Position numbers and translations under genes: made by a program. Under the pieces are notes generated by a model. It worked only from the letters and a program-made list of their open reading frames with translations. It did no database searches and was not told the origin of the DNA. Source: Pontiella desulfatans (GTDB lineage: Bacteria > Verrucomicrobiota > Kiritimatiellia > Kiritimatiellales > Pontiellaceae). Taken from it: a stretch of DNA of 64,000 nt. The stretch is taken from the NCBI RefSeq assembly GCF_900890425.1, contig NZ_CAAHFG010000001.1, positions 2,790,001 to 2,854,000 of the forward strand, written 5' to 3'. Shown in pieces: positions 10,761 to 20,629 of this stretch. Each line of letters starts with the position of its first letter. Positions within the stretch are counted from its first letter, which is position 1.

Positions 10761-12392
10761 TTACTTCTTCTTTTTCTTTTTCGAAGCGGGTTTGGGATAA
10801 ACCTTGTCTTCGTCGGCCCACGCCTTCCAGGCCTTTGCCATGTTCGCAACGCGCCCGGGTTGTGAGCCTGCGAGGTTGTTGAGTTCGGTGCGGTCGGCCT
10901 CGAGATCGTAAAGTTCCCAACGCTCCTTATTCGGTCCCGCAGGCTCGGCCACACCCCGGCCGACCAGCTTCCATTTTCCATCCATGATAAACGCATTATT
11001 TTCATGCTCGGAAAACATCGGGGCGGAACGGGAAATTGGCACACCATCGAATGCAGGTGCAAGCGAAACGCCGCGCAAGGGATGAATGGTATTCCCATGG
11101 AAATTATTTGGATAGTCCGCATCGGCCAGTTCAAGTAACGTCGGCATGATATCGATCAACTGTGTGGGCGCTTCATACCATTGTTCCACGGGTTGGATGC
11201 GCGCTGGCCAATGCATTAAAAAGGGCGTGGCCGCCCCGCCCTCGTGCGTGTAGTGTTTATAAAGTCGAAAGGGTGTGCTGGATGCATTCGCCCAGGCTTC
11301 GCCATAATTATTTGCATGTTCCTGATTCCGCTTTTCGGGATTCATGATCTTGCCGCGTCCGAGTACCGCGCCTTCAGCACAGGCCCCGTTATCCGAAAGA
11401 AACAGCACCAGCGTGTTTTCGGCTTTACCCTGCCCGTCCAACGCCTTCATCAGTTTGCCGACATTCTGGTCCACCCGATCGATCATGGCCGCATAAACCG
11501 CCATGCGCAGGTCCATTTCCTTCTGCTTCGCCGCAGTGAGCGTATCCCAGGCCGGAACCTTTTCCGCGCGTGGCGAAAGTGCCCACTTGGGATCAATCAG
11601 GCCCAATTCAATCTGGCGTTGATAGCGTTGTTCCCGGAGTTTATCCCAGCCGATCATGTATTTGCCGCGGTATTTATCGATATCCTGCTCGTGTGCCTGA
11701 TGCGGCCAGTGCGGCGCGGTGTAGGCGAGATAGAGAAAGAACGGGCGGTCTTGTCCCTGCTGTTCTTCCTGGATGAAGCGGATCGCATGATCCGTGAACG
11801 CGTCCGTGGTGTAGAATGGACGATCCGTGGTGCTCTTCATCTCGGTATCGGTTTCATTGCCCGAAGTCATTTGACGCGGTTCTTCCGGATGAAAGAAGCG
11901 CGTTGCACCGGCGATGCAGCCATAAAACTTTTCGAAGCCACGTTGCAGCGGCCAGCGGTCCTGATTATTTTGTCCAAGATGCCATTTACCAGCCATCAGC
12001 GTCGCATAGCCCGCGGGTTTCAACGCTTCCGCAATCGTCACACATTCACGATTCATAAAACCTTGGTAATTCGGAACCTCCTCACCCGCGTTGTTTTTTA
12101 TCACATTCGGCGACTCGGTCATATGGCCGATGCCCGTCAAGTGCGAGTGCAGACCGGTCATCAAGCTGGCGCGGGTCGGGCAACAGCGGGAACCGTTGTA
12201 GAACCGCGAGAAGCGGACGCCGCTTTTGGCCAACGCATCAATATTCGGCGTATGGATTTCACTGCCATAACAGCCGATGTCGGAATAGCCCATATCATCG
12301 ACCATGATCAGAACAATATTCGGTTTATCAGCGATCGATGAGATTCCCAATAACGCAACAAAACCTCCCAGCATTATTATTTTTCCAACCAT
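10761..12392 (-). CDS. Arylsulfatase (S1 family)
   Basis: A 543-residue sulfatase with signal peptide, metal site VDDMGYSD, and FGly signature CCPTR with the modified Cys at 70 (C-C-P-T-R-A-S-L-M-T-G). GKWHLG, FLSDNG and HEGG blocks place it with classical arylsulfatases. Secreted or periplasmic removal of sulfate groups is expected. The lysine-rich C-terminus (about eight Lys) is odd but repeated in milder form on sister sulfatases. It is the third gene of a three-sulfatase operon: it follows the gene at 12404 by 11 bp. No terminator was seen after it. Confidence 0.92.
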   Translation of the reverse strand: MVGKIIMLGGFVALLGISSIADKPNIVLIMVDDMGYSDIGCYGSEIHTPNIDALAKSGVRFSRFYNGSRCCPTRASLMTGLHSHLTGIGHMTESPNVIKNNAGEEVPNYQGFMNRECVTIAEALKPAGYATLMAGKWHLGQNNQDRWPLQRGFEKFYGCIAGATRFFHPEEPRQMTSGNETDTEMKSTTDRPFYTTDAFTDHAIRFIQEEQQGQDRPFFLYLAYTAPHWPHQAHEQDIDKYRGKYMIGWDKLREQRYQRQIELGLIDPKWALSPRAEKVPAWDTLTAAKQKEMDLRMAVYAAMIDRVDQNVGKLMKALDGQGKAENTLVLFLSDNGACAEGAVLGRGKIMNPEKRNQEHANNYGEAWANASSTPFRLYKHYTHEGGAATPFLMHWPARIQPVEQWYEAPTQLIDIMPTLLELADADYPNNFHGNTIHPLRGVSLAPAFDGVPISRSAPMFSEHENNAFIMDGKWKLVGRGVAEPAGPNKERWELYDLEADRTELNNLAGSQPGRVANMAKAWKAWADEDKVYPKPASKKKKKK

Positions 12393-12403
12393 TAAAATAG
12401 TCC

Positions 12404-13771
12404 TTATTTATTTTTCTTGGAGGTTTTCTGATTTACCTTTTTTTCCATGCGTTCAAGCGCTTTCATTTCAGTCTCCTGTCCTTCATCGCCACAATGCGCC
12501 ATCCACCGCTCCAGTTCCGCGCGCAGTTCGGCCATAACCGTTTTGTGTTCGGGATTGCCGGCCAAATTGTTCATTTCGAGCGGATCGTTGCCGATGTCAT
12601 ACAGTTCGACCTCCGGACGGAACGTATAGGCCTGAACCAACTTCTTCGCCCGCTCATCACCTGCGTCGGCTCTGGCTTCCCAACTCCGGAATTCCTTCGA
12701 TACGGTGCATACGTTTTTGAATTCGGCCTCTGGCGTAAAGTTCCAGATATATTTAAAGCGCTCCGACCGCACCGAGCGGATGCCAAAGTATTTGGAGCCC
12801 CTATTGATGCCGCGGGTGGTCATTTCGCCATAGACATACTTCTTATGCTCCTGCTTCCCCTCGAAGACCGGCAGCAGGCTTTCGCCATCCAGCACCGGAG
12901 CGGGCTCACCGCCCGCAACTTCGATAAAGGTCGGCAGGATATCAACATATTCGATCATGGCCGGATTCACAGAGCCGGGCTTAATCTTACCCGGCCAGCG
13001 GGCGATAAAAGCCGACTGCAACCCGTTGTCGTAGCAGGTCCATTTGGCAAACGGCATCGAACTGCCCTGCTCACTGACCACAATCAGCAGAGTGTTATTT
13101 GCGAGTCCATTCTTTTCCAATAGTTGGACCGCTTCACCCACTTGCGAATCGTAGTAGGTGACTTCGGCCAGATAGCGCGACATTCCTTCACGCGTTTCCG
13201 GCGTATCCACGAAATACGGCGGCAGCTTGATCTTCTCAGGCGGATAGCGAGAGGCATCGCCCTTATTCCAAGGAGTATGCGGCTCATTCGAACAAAGGAG
13301 CAGACAGAACGGTTCTGACTTAGATTTGCAGTCGGCCATGAATGCATCGACTTTATCGAACTCCGGATTTTTGCCACCCGGTATTTTTTCCCAGGCAAAA
13401 ACGGAGTTGGGTGCCACATGGGTCTTGCCGCTCTGCGCTACCCGGTAACCTAAGTCTCTCAGATATTGGACGATGCTCGGGGTTCCGGCATCCACATACG
13501 TGTGATTCGGATAGGCGCCGCTTTTAACGGGATACTGCCCCGTATAAATAGTATGGCGCGTCGGCGAACACATCGGCGCCGTCTGGAAGCAGTGGGTAAA
13601 CCGCATACCCTCTTGTGCCACCGCATCAATATGGGGGGTGTAAGCCTGTCCCCCATAGCAACCGATGTCACGGTGCGTGCAGTCGTCGGCAATCATAAAG
13701 ACCAGATTCGGCTTTTGAGCGGCTTGTGCGAGTACGGCACAAAAACCGATAATGAGTATTAAAACCTTCAT
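12404..13771 (-). CDS. Sulfatase, N-sulfoglucosamine sulfohydrolase-like
   Basis: A 455-residue S1 sulfatase with signal peptide, metal site IADDCTHRD and FGly signature CSPTR at Cys 68. The overall layout (short protein, SGKTHV block, SEQGSSMPFAKW) resembles the heparan N-sulfatase-like group. It sits in the middle of the three-sulfatase operon, starting 3 bp after the upstream sulfatase ends. A Lys-rich C-terminus is present. Three different sulfatases in one transcript suggest sequential desulfation of one glycan (inference). Confidence 0.9.
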   Translation of the reverse strand: MKVLILIIGFCAVLAQAAQKPNLVFMIADDCTHRDIGCYGGQAYTPHIDAVAQEGMRFTHCFQTAPMCSPTRHTIYTGQYPVKSGAYPNHTYVDAGTPSIVQYLRDLGYRVAQSGKTHVAPNSVFAWEKIPGGKNPEFDKVDAFMADCKSKSEPFCLLLCSNEPHTPWNKGDASRYPPEKIKLPPYFVDTPETREGMSRYLAEVTYYDSQVGEAVQLLEKNGLANNTLLIVVSEQGSSMPFAKWTCYDNGLQSAFIARWPGKIKPGSVNPAMIEYVDILPTFIEVAGGEPAPVLDGESLLPVFEGKQEHKKYVYGEMTTRGINRGSKYFGIRSVRSERFKYIWNFTPEAEFKNVCTVSKEFRSWEARADAGDERAKKLVQAYTFRPEVELYDIGNDPLEMNNLAGNPEHKTVMAELRAELERWMAHCGDEGQETEMKALERMEKKVNQKTSKKNK

Positions 13772-13774
13772 CGC

Positions 13775-15157
13775 TTATTTCCTATTTTGAGTTTTTTGCT
13801 GAACCTCATGCGGAGTCGGGCCGCTCAGGGGATAAGGATCGCGCTGCATTTGTACGGTATCGCCCTGTTTCTTCATCCATTCATCCACCCTACCCGCCAT
13901 TTTTTCGATCTGTTTTTTATACTCCGGATTGCCCGCCAGATTCACCTGTTCATTAGGATCTTTTTCAAGATCAAAGAATTCAATAGCCGGACGCTGGTAA
14001 TATTTGGCGATGATGGCCTTGGCCTTAGGATCTTTCTTTGCGGCTGCGTCCCACGAGTCCCAGTAGCCCCCCGCCCTGTCCTTACGGAGAATATCAGAAT
14101 GGTTGGAGTGGTAACAATCCGCATTGATGTTGCGGATGTATTTGAACCGCTCCGTGCGCACGCTGCGGATCGGATAGACGTTCATGGCCCCATCGGCGGT
14201 CGTCGTGGTGTAGATCAGATCACGATGGTGGTCCGACTTGCCCAGCAGCACATCGGCGAACGATTTGCCATCGATGCCGTCGGGCGCCGTTCCGCCGACC
14301 AGATCGAGGAGCGTCGGGAAAATATCGATCCAGCTAACCATGGCCTCCGTTCGTGCTCCTGCAGACACATGCCCTGGCCAACGGATAATCAGTGGAACCT
14401 GGGTGCCGTGGTCGTAGAGGTTCCATTTCCCGAACGGCCATTGCCCTCCGTGGTCTGCGGTGTAGATAAACAGGCAGTCATTATTGCCAAAATGATTGCG
14501 CACCACCGCATCGACCTTTTCCATTTCAGCGTCCATTCCGGTGATATCGGTCAAATAGCGCGCCCAATGCTCGCGAGTTTCCGGCGTATCTATAAACCAG
14601 GAAGGTAAAGTAAGTTTAGCTGGATCATAGTCCATCTGCCTGGTCCACGGCACATGCGGTCGTCGATCACCCACCATCAGACAAAGCGGCTTGTCGGATT
14701 TCCGTTGGTGGAGGAATTTATCAACGTTTTCAGCCAGCCCGATCTTTTTTGAAATGTTAGCGTCGAAGCCCACCATCGATGCATAGTCGTTGTGGGCCAC
14801 CTTTCCGAAGGCCGCTACTTCATACCCTGCAGCTTTCAGCTGCTTGACCATAATCTGTGTTTCCGGCCGTGGCTTTTGGTGGTTTTCCTCGGCTCCGTTG
14901 CGGGCTGGCATCAGGCCACTCAGCAGGGCCGATCGGCTCGGCCCGCAGGCGGGCGATGCCACAAACGCGTTGTCGAACACCAAACCGTCCTTCGCCAAAG
15001 ACGCCATCATCGGCGTCCGAACATCGGAACTTCCATAAACGGAAGATTCCGCCCGCCCATGATCATCCGCCAGATAAATAACAATGTTGGGCTTATCCGC
15101 TCCGAATGCCGACGAGACATACACTAGTGCAAAAAGAATTTTGGTATACATACGCAT
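13775..15157 (-). CDS. Sulfatase, N-sulfoglucosamine sulfohydrolase-like
   Basis: A 460-residue S1 sulfatase; signal peptide ends near AFG (19), metal site LADDHGR, FGly signature CGPSR at Cys 71. The ATG at 15157 is chosen because AAGG sits at proper spacing; the upstream ATG at 15166 overlaps it. It is the first gene of the operon 15157-10761. A variant of the conserved motif (GTCACATAAAC on the plus strand, 15238-15248) lies about 80 bp upstream. The first 90 codons and the upstream region are duplicated at 23556-23928. Confidence 0.9.
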   Translation of the reverse strand: MRMYTKILFALVYVSSAFGADKPNIVIYLADDHGRAESSVYGSSDVRTPMMASLAKDGLVFDNAFVASPACGPSRSALLSGLMPARNGAEENHQKPRPETQIMVKQLKAAGYEVAAFGKVAHNDYASMVGFDANISKKIGLAENVDKFLHQRKSDKPLCLMVGDRRPHVPWTRQMDYDPAKLTLPSWFIDTPETREHWARYLTDITGMDAEMEKVDAVVRNHFGNNDCLFIYTADHGGQWPFGKWNLYDHGTQVPLIIRWPGHVSAGARTEAMVSWIDIFPTLLDLVGGTAPDGIDGKSFADVLLGKSDHHRDLIYTTTTADGAMNVYPIRSVRTERFKYIRNINADCYHSNHSDILRKDRAGGYWDSWDAAAKKDPKAKAIIAKYYQRPAIEFFDLEKDPNEQVNLAGNPEYKKQIEKMAGRVDEWMKKQGDTVQMQRDPYPLSGPTPHEVQQKTQNRK

Positions 15158-15278
15158 GAGAGTCATCCTTCATTCCTTTTTGAATTGAAACACCAACTAA
15201 AAGAACAGAGCGTAACATACAATTTGGTGTAAATCTTGTCACATAAACTAACGACAAGCCACCACGGCTGTTCACCTG
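14905..15278. repeat. Dispersed direct repeat R1, copy 1
   Basis: About 374 bp spanning the 5' end and upstream region of the sulfatase at 15157, repeated with few mismatches at 23556-23928 in the same orientation. Both copies end at the same point (...GGCTGTTCACCTG), next to IS91-like debris here. Confidence 0.9.
15233..15248 (-). promoter_or_regulatory. Variant of conserved upstream motif
   Basis: Minus strand reads GTTTATGTGACAAGA, a looser match to TTTAGGTGACATGAC, about 80 bp upstream of the sulfatase operon start at 15157. Spacing agrees with the other copies. Confidence 0.4.
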
Positions 15279-15709
15279 CCTGCTTGCTGCGTTTGCCGCG
15301 CATTTTGGTGGAGTACCACCCGTAGTAGCGCACGAGCTGGAAGAGATTGCGGTCTGCTGGTGCAATCATGTCGGGAATGTGCTGGGTGATGGCGGCGAGA
15401 AGCCGACCGAAGGGAGACAGCCTGCACGAATGTGCAGGAGAGAGCGTAGCGAACGGCAAAGTCGCAGGGGGTAAAGATCTCAAAGTTGCGTCGGATCTTG
15501 GGGTTCATGCCAGAGCGGTAGATGATGGAATGACTGGCCGGTATGACGAGCTCTTCGAGAATTCTGCGGACAGCACGTTTCTGCTTTGCCGACATCTCAT
15601 TATCACTATGCGCATTCATCATGCCGGCAAGGAGGTATGACCGCAGGGTGCACTGCTCGGGACCTCGCTGTATGCCGCCCTCCTCCCCAGAATCCTGAAT
15701 GGACTCCAC
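15279..15709 (-). pseudogene. IS91-like transposase remnant (internal part)
   Basis: On the minus strand one frame reads IIYRSGMNPKIRRNFEIFTP and a second, shifted frame continues LLAAITQHIP, then LVRYYGWYSTKMRGKRSKQA. Together these are the internal block that precedes the zinc-binding C-terminus of IS91/IS801-type transposases. The frame break and lost ends show decay. The missing C-terminal part of the same kind of transposase appears at 25921-26355. The rest of the 695 bp gap (15158-15861) holds repeat R1 and the promoter region of the next gene. Confidence 0.6.
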
Positions 15710-15754
15710 ACCGATACCCCACTAAAACAAAAGACCTTAAGGTTCGCGGCGTCG

Positions 15755-15800
15755 TGTATTTAGGTGACATGACCTAGGCGTCGTCCTCTGTTAGTTTTTT
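15755..15800 (+). promoter_or_regulatory. Conserved upstream motif, plus strand
   Basis: TTTAGGTGACATGAC at 15759-15773, followed by a GCGTCGTCCTCTGTTA block shared with 3528-3500 and 25619-25595 on the minus strand. It lies 88 bp before the ATG at 15862, the same spacing as at 3434 (94) and 25528 (90). Confidence 0.65.
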
Positions 15801-15861
15801 TAAACAAGTGAACACAGATGCTTTGGAATGAATCCAAAGCTTCTAATTAAGGAGAGGTATT

Positions 15862-18800
15862 ATGTGTAAAAAGTTTTTATTGTTTTTGTTTATGCTGGTG
15901 CTTTTTACCGGCGGCACTGTCCAGGCTGTTGATATTTCCTGGAACAATACCAGTGGAGATAAGAACTGGTTTAATCCAGCTAACTGGAGCCTTGGCGTAT
16001 TTCCTACTACTAACCATACTGCTTATATCAACATGATACCAGGTCCTGTCATCACCGCAGCAGGTGCTACAGCCAAGCAGGTAATTGTTGGCTCAGACGA
16101 TTCAACCGGTGCTCTGACAGTTGACGGCGGCATTCTATACACTACCGAGGACATTTCTCTGGCTGAGGGTACTACAGGTGCTGCAAATGCAACCCTTACT
16201 ATTGAAAACGGTACCGTGACAGTCCAGGGATCGCTGTTTGCAGGAAACGCAGCTGGGGGCGGTACATCTACTATTAACCTCAATGGCGGAACGCTGGATA
16301 TTGTCGATGGTAAGTATTACATCGGTTATCTCGCCAACAACGACGCAACGATTAATATGACCGGTGGTACTATAAATGGTAGAGCGATCTGGCTTGGAAA
16401 TGCTGCTAATGGAAGCGGTAACCTCAACTTGACCGGCGGCACCATTGATTGTGGTGGTATCATAATGAGGAAGAATGGCGCTGACGCCGATTGGTCCTAC
16501 ACTGGTGGTATTGCAAAGTTCCGTAATAATCATAAAGTCAAGATCCAGGATTACATTAGAGATGAATGGATCACAACCGATGCATCTAATCAACTGGTAG
16601 TGGATTTCAATGTCACAAATCCCAGCTATACAACGGTTGTTCTTACAGACATAACAGGCACATATAACTACTGGAACAATACCAGTGGAGATCAGAACTG
16701 GCATACAGATTCGAACTGGAGCCTTGGCGAAGTTCCTACTACTGCCCATACTGCTTATATCAACATGACACCAGGTCCTGTTATCACCGCAGCAGGCGCT
16801 ACAGCCAAGCGGGTAATTGTTGGCTCAGGTGACTCAACCGGTGCTGTGACAGTTGTCAGCGGCACTCTATACACTACCGAGTATATTTCTCTGGCTGAGG
16901 GTACCTCAGGCGCTGCAAATGCAACCCTTACTATTGATGACGGTACTGTGACAGTTCAGGAAGCGCTGTTTGCAGGAAACGCAGCTGGGGGCGGTACAGT
17001 TACTATTAACCTCAATGGCGGAACGCTGGATGTTGTTGATGTAAAGTATTACATAGGTAATCTCGCCACCAACGACGTGACATTTAACATGACAGGCGGA
17101 ACGCTGACGGGTAGAGGCCTTTGGATTGGTATGACTGCTGGCGGAGATGTTGATTTCAATATGACCGGCGGTACGATCGACAGTGGCGGTATAACGATGA
17201 GACAGGGCGGCTCTACAGCTAATTGGGCGTTCCTGGACGGCACAGTAATATTCAACGGTAATATAGAAGACAAGATGCAGGGATACATTGACGATGGATG
17301 GATTACTACTGGTCTTGATGAAATGGTTTTCGTTTCGTATAGCAGAATATTACTCAAAACCATATTGGAAGTAGGACCATATGCATTTACTCCAACTCCT
17401 GCAGATGGGTCAAGTGCTGCCTATACTACCAGCCAGCTTCAATGGTCATTACCGTCTCCGCTCGAAGGTGGCGCAACAGTAACCTGTGATGTATTCTTTG
17501 GTACTGGCGCTACACCAACCACCCAGGTTGTCAACAAGCAGAGCGTTACCTCCGTATCGATATCTCCATCAACTGATACAGATTACAATTGGTACATCAA
17601 GGTTTACGACAGCAGTATTAGCACAACAGTTCCGTATATCACGTCTGACGTATTCTCATTCTATGTACAAGACGTCGGAGATGATTATTTTGACACGTCT
17701 GGTTTTAACAGGCCGCTGACATTAACTCCTCAGCATCCGCCGGCCCACTATTTCAATGGTAAGACCTATATTGTTTACCAGGGCATGAATAGTATGGATC
17801 CGGTTATCTGCAGTTACAACCATTCTACAAAACAGTGGAAAGGCCCCGTAAAGGTCGGTACAAATCCGCTGTCTGACAATGACAACCATGGCAGACCTGT
17901 ACTGGTCGTTAGTGACGACGGTCATATCCATGTAATGTTTGGTGGTCATGGTGGTACATCAGCTCTTGCCGGCAGCAACAGTTATGGCGGTTACAGCTCT
18001 GGTGAGAATATCCATGTCAGATCTAATCTGTCTGAAGATATTGGTAGCAGCAGTGATTGGACACGGGTGAACCCGGCACCAGGCGGTGACAATACAGGTG
18101 ACATTTCTGTATATGGCACCTATTCGCAGCCTGTCAAAGTTGCTAATGGTGACATCTACTTCTTTAACAGGCACGGTTCGCATGTAAGTGACTGGACTTA
18201 CCAGATGTCTACCAATAACGGTGTTACATGGGACTCGGAAGTTAGAATTTTGGCTCATACGAGTGTCGAAACATGGTATGCCTACTTTGCAAAGAGAAGA
18301 CACAGCGATACTATCATTGACTGTCAGTACAACTACCATCCAGGCGGATCCGGTGGCGACAAGCAGAATCTTTACTATATGTCTTTCGATACCTCTGATG
18401 GCCAATGGAGAAATGCTGCAGGCGTTAATTTGAACTCGATGATGCCGTTGAATAAAGCAGATTCAGACGCTTATACATTGGTCTTTGACTCTAACCCGGA
18501 TGATCTTGATGAAAGTGACCCTAATTACACTCAGGTCAGTGTGGGCATTGTCAGGACTTCCCCAGCGGGTAATCCGCATATGGTAGCCCAGTTCGGCAAC
18601 AAATCACAGTGTTGGAGCTGGACTGGTTCAAGCTGGACAGACCAGTGGTTTTTCACCGGTGGCTGGAATGGCGGTGAGAATGAGATGGACTTTATTTGCC
18701 TGTCAGATACCAGATTCAAGGCCGTAGTCAGCGGAAGATACGGTGCGGAAGTTGCTATATGGGACATTGACACAGTTGCAGGCACTCAGATTAAGACCGA

Positions 18801-19347
18801 TATCTTAGGGTATAACGCGGAATACGAGTACTTTAACGGCTCGATCCCGACAGATTATCACGATGACGCCTGGGTGCTTTTCTATGAAAATACTGATCCA
18901 GTTGGAAGCGATCAGCAAACGCGTAAGATGTTCCTATGGGGCGATCACGGATTTATCGTAAGGCCGGTGCCCGACTACGGGTTTGCTGCCTGGTCCAACA
19001 GCCATGTTTTAGCTGAAGGGGCGTTGGGCGACGACGATAAAGACGGGCTCTCGAACCTTTATGAATACGGCATGGGAGGCGACCCAACGAACGGATTCGT
19101 CGACGGAAACCTTCCCGTATTGGGATTCGTCGGGTCTGGACTTGTGTATAGTTATGCACAGCGCACAGACGACTCCAATCTGGTTTACTATATCGAAACC
19201 AAAGAAGATCTGGTCGACGGGCCGGGCTGGACCAACGCAGGCTACGCGGTCGTGTCTACCAACGTCACCGGGAGCGTATTCGATGTTGTCACAAATTCCA
19301 TTCCGACCACCGCGACACAACAGTTCATTCGGCTGATCATTGAGTAG
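15862..19347 (+). CDS. Large secreted BNR-4 propeller protein with tandem N-terminal repeats; candidate polysaccharide lyase
   Basis: A 1161-residue secreted protein. After the signal peptide come two ~235-residue repeats, each starting YWNNTSGD/SWNNTSGD and rich in GGT/NLNGGTL strands (PEP-CTERM/autotransporter-type beta-helix repeats). A fibronectin-like linker follows (about 510-600), then a BNR-4 propeller (about 610-1030) with DNHGRP, FGGHGG, RHGSHVSDW and WYAYF, the same blocks as in the partial gene at 1-1145. The C-terminus (from about 1040) carries DDDKDGLSNLYEYG, a calcium-binding-type tail. The propeller's paired His and Arg/Tyr blocks recall PL24/PL25 ulvan lyases (inference). The coding sequence up to about 18960 is AT-richer, with different codon choice, than the GC-rich tail, as if a foreign enzyme had been joined to a host-type tail. 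GGAGAGG precedes the ATG. Confidence 0.85.
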   Translation: MCKKFLLFLFMLVLFTGGTVQAVDISWNNTSGDKNWFNPANWSLGVFPTTNHTAYINMIPGPVITAAGATAKQVIVGSDDSTGALTVDGGILYTTEDISLAEGTTGAANATLTIENGTVTVQGSLFAGNAAGGGTSTINLNGGTLDIVDGKYYIGYLANNDATINMTGGTINGRAIWLGNAANGSGNLNLTGGTIDCGGIIMRKNGADADWSYTGGIAKFRNNHKVKIQDYIRDEWITTDASNQLVVDFNVTNPSYTTVVLTDITGTYNYWNNTSGDQNWHTDSNWSLGEVPTTAHTAYINMTPGPVITAAGATAKRVIVGSGDSTGAVTVVSGTLYTTEYISLAEGTSGAANATLTIDDGTVTVQEALFAGNAAGGGTVTINLNGGTLDVVDVKYYIGNLATNDVTFNMTGGTLTGRGLWIGMTAGGDVDFNMTGGTIDSGGITMRQGGSTANWAFLDGTVIFNGNIEDKMQGYIDDGWITTGLDEMVFVSYSRILLKTILEVGPYAFTPTPADGSSAAYTTSQLQWSLPSPLEGGATVTCDVFFGTGATPTTQVVNKQSVTSVSISPSTDTDYNWYIKVYDSSISTTVPYITSDVFSFYVQDVGDDYFDTSGFNRPLTLTPQHPPAHYFNGKTYIVYQGMNSMDPVICSYNHSTKQWKGPVKVGTNPLSDNDNHGRPVLVVSDDGHIHVMFGGHGGTSALAGSNSYGGYSSGENIHVRSNLSEDIGSSSDWTRVNPAPGGDNTGDISVYGTYSQPVKVANGDIYFFNRHGSHVSDWTYQMSTNNGVTWDSEVRILAHTSVETWYAYFAKRRHSDTIIDCQYNYHPGGSGGDKQNLYYMSFDTSDGQWRNAAGVNLNSMMPLNKADSDAYTLVFDSNPDDLDESDPNYTQVSVGIVRTSPAGNPHMVAQFGNKSQCWSWTGSSWTDQWFFTGGWNGGENEMDFICLSDTRFKAVVSGRYGAEVAIWDIDTVAGTQIKTDILGYNAEYEYFNGSIPTDYHDDAWVLFYENTDPVGSDQQTRKMFLWGDHGFIVRPVPDYGFAAWSNSHVLAEGALGDDDKDGLSNLYEYGMGGDPTNGFVDGNLPVLGFVGSGLVYSYAQRTDDSNLVYYIETKEDLVDGPGWTNAGYAVVSTNVTGSVFDVVTNSIPTTATQQFIRLIIE

Positions 19348-19398
19348 ATCCGAGGCGCTGGCGGTACCAGTTCTAAATTTTACCCATTATTGGAAACG

Positions 19399-19428
19399 AA
19401 AAGGGATCGACAAGGCGATCCCTTTTTT
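19399..19428 (+). terminator. Rho-independent terminator
   Basis: AAAAGGGATCG ACAAG CGATCCCTTTTTT-type hairpin with a T-run, 50 bp after the stop of the BNR-4 gene. Confidence 0.9.
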
Positions 19429-19518
19429 CATGCGGCGATCTAATCACACGCTATTGCACTTTAGATTTTTGACTACCCACTCCATCCACGCCGACTTCGA
19501 CGATATCCCCTATAAAAA

Positions 19519-20622
19519 GGTGTCAGTGAGCACATCCGTACATTTATTGATGACAAGAACGTGTTGATGGTGTTTTGATCTTGTTCATGGGAAGGAAACC
19601 GCGAATTGAATATGCCGGAGCGACATACCATGTGATGTGCCGGGGGAACGCCGGGAGGATATTTTTGAGAACGACGGCGACAGGAAAATCTTTCTGAAGA
19701 CTCTTGGGGAGGTATGCGAGCGGACGGGCTGGAAGGTATGCGCGTACGTTTTGATGCCCAACCATATTCATATGGTGCTGGAGACGCCGGAAGCAAACCT
19801 GGTTGGCGGGGATGAAATGGTTTCAGGGTACGTACACGAAGCGGTACAACGCGCAAAATAAGAAGTGGGGCCATTTATTTCAAGGTCGCTACAAATCGGT
19901 TGTGATTGATCCTGAAGAGGCCGGGTATTTTCGCATCGCCTGCGATTATGTGCATTTGAATCCGCCCCGGGCGCATTTAACGGGCGGGGCCGGCTGGCCA
20001 GGTTTGAAGGATTTCAAATGGTCGAGCAGCTGGTATCTGGGACGGCCTGCTCGCGGCGATCCACCCTGGTTGAAACTCGGAAGGATTGTGGAGGAGCAGA
20101 CGCGGCGGATGCATGGCCATTCGGCTCGGAAGTAATATTTGAGGTCTCTGGAGGAGCGTGTAGCCGAGGAAGGCGATCCGGTTGACGGAGCGGCCCGCGC
20201 GGAACGGTATAGACATTTGCAGCGGGGCTGGTGTTTCGGAACCGATGAGTTTAAAACGGAACTGCGCGATGAACTGGATGCGAGTCTTGAAAAACTGAAC
20301 CGGGAATCGATGACCGGCGAGCCGCGACGAATGCATGATGAAAGCGAAGCCGTTCGGTTGCTCCGGCAGGCTAGTGCGGTTGTTGGGCTGGATCTCGGGG
20401 AAAAAGAGCGGTTGAAAAAGAAGGATCCGCGCAAGGAGGTTGTTGCGTGGTTCCTTCGGAAAAAGACCCCAATGGGACTTGAATGGATTGCAGGGGAGCT
20501 TGATATGGGCAGTCGCGCGAATGTCAGCCGTGCGTTTCGAAACGTTGAAGACACGAAAGACGTCACGGTAAGGAAGTGGAAACGCGAGCTTCAGAAAATG
20601 TACGGATGTCCTCACTGACACC
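19519..20622 (+). mobile_element. RAYT (REP-associated Y1 transposase) element with terminal inverted repeats
   Basis: A 26-bp sequence at 19519-19544 (GGTGTCAGTGAG...) recurs inverted at 20597-20622 with one mismatch. The two copies enclose a single decayed transposase gene. The right end stops 8 bp short of the stop codon of the sulfatase at 20630, so insertion was at that gene's 3' edge. Confidence 0.85.
19587..20618 (+). pseudogene. Y1 (IS200/RAYT-type) transposase, broken
   Basis: The gene starts MGRKPRIEYAGATYHVMCRG at 19587. A one-base deletion near 19650 shifts it to the frame carrying the HUH-type block VLMPNHIHMVLE; a one-base insertion near 19815 shifts it again into GHLFQGRYKS and YVHLNPPRA; an in-frame TAA at 20133 then interrupts the helical C-terminal domain, which continues to 20618. 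Restoring these three lesions gives one full-length RAYT. RAYTs nick and join single-stranded DNA at REP hairpins. As it stands the gene cannot make an active protein. Confidence 0.85.
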
Positions 20623-20629
20623 TTTTTTT

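Noticed and set aside
11244-12341. 365-residue plus-strand open frame opposite the arylsulfatase
   Set aside because: Antisense shadow; the minus strand encodes all sulfatase motifs.
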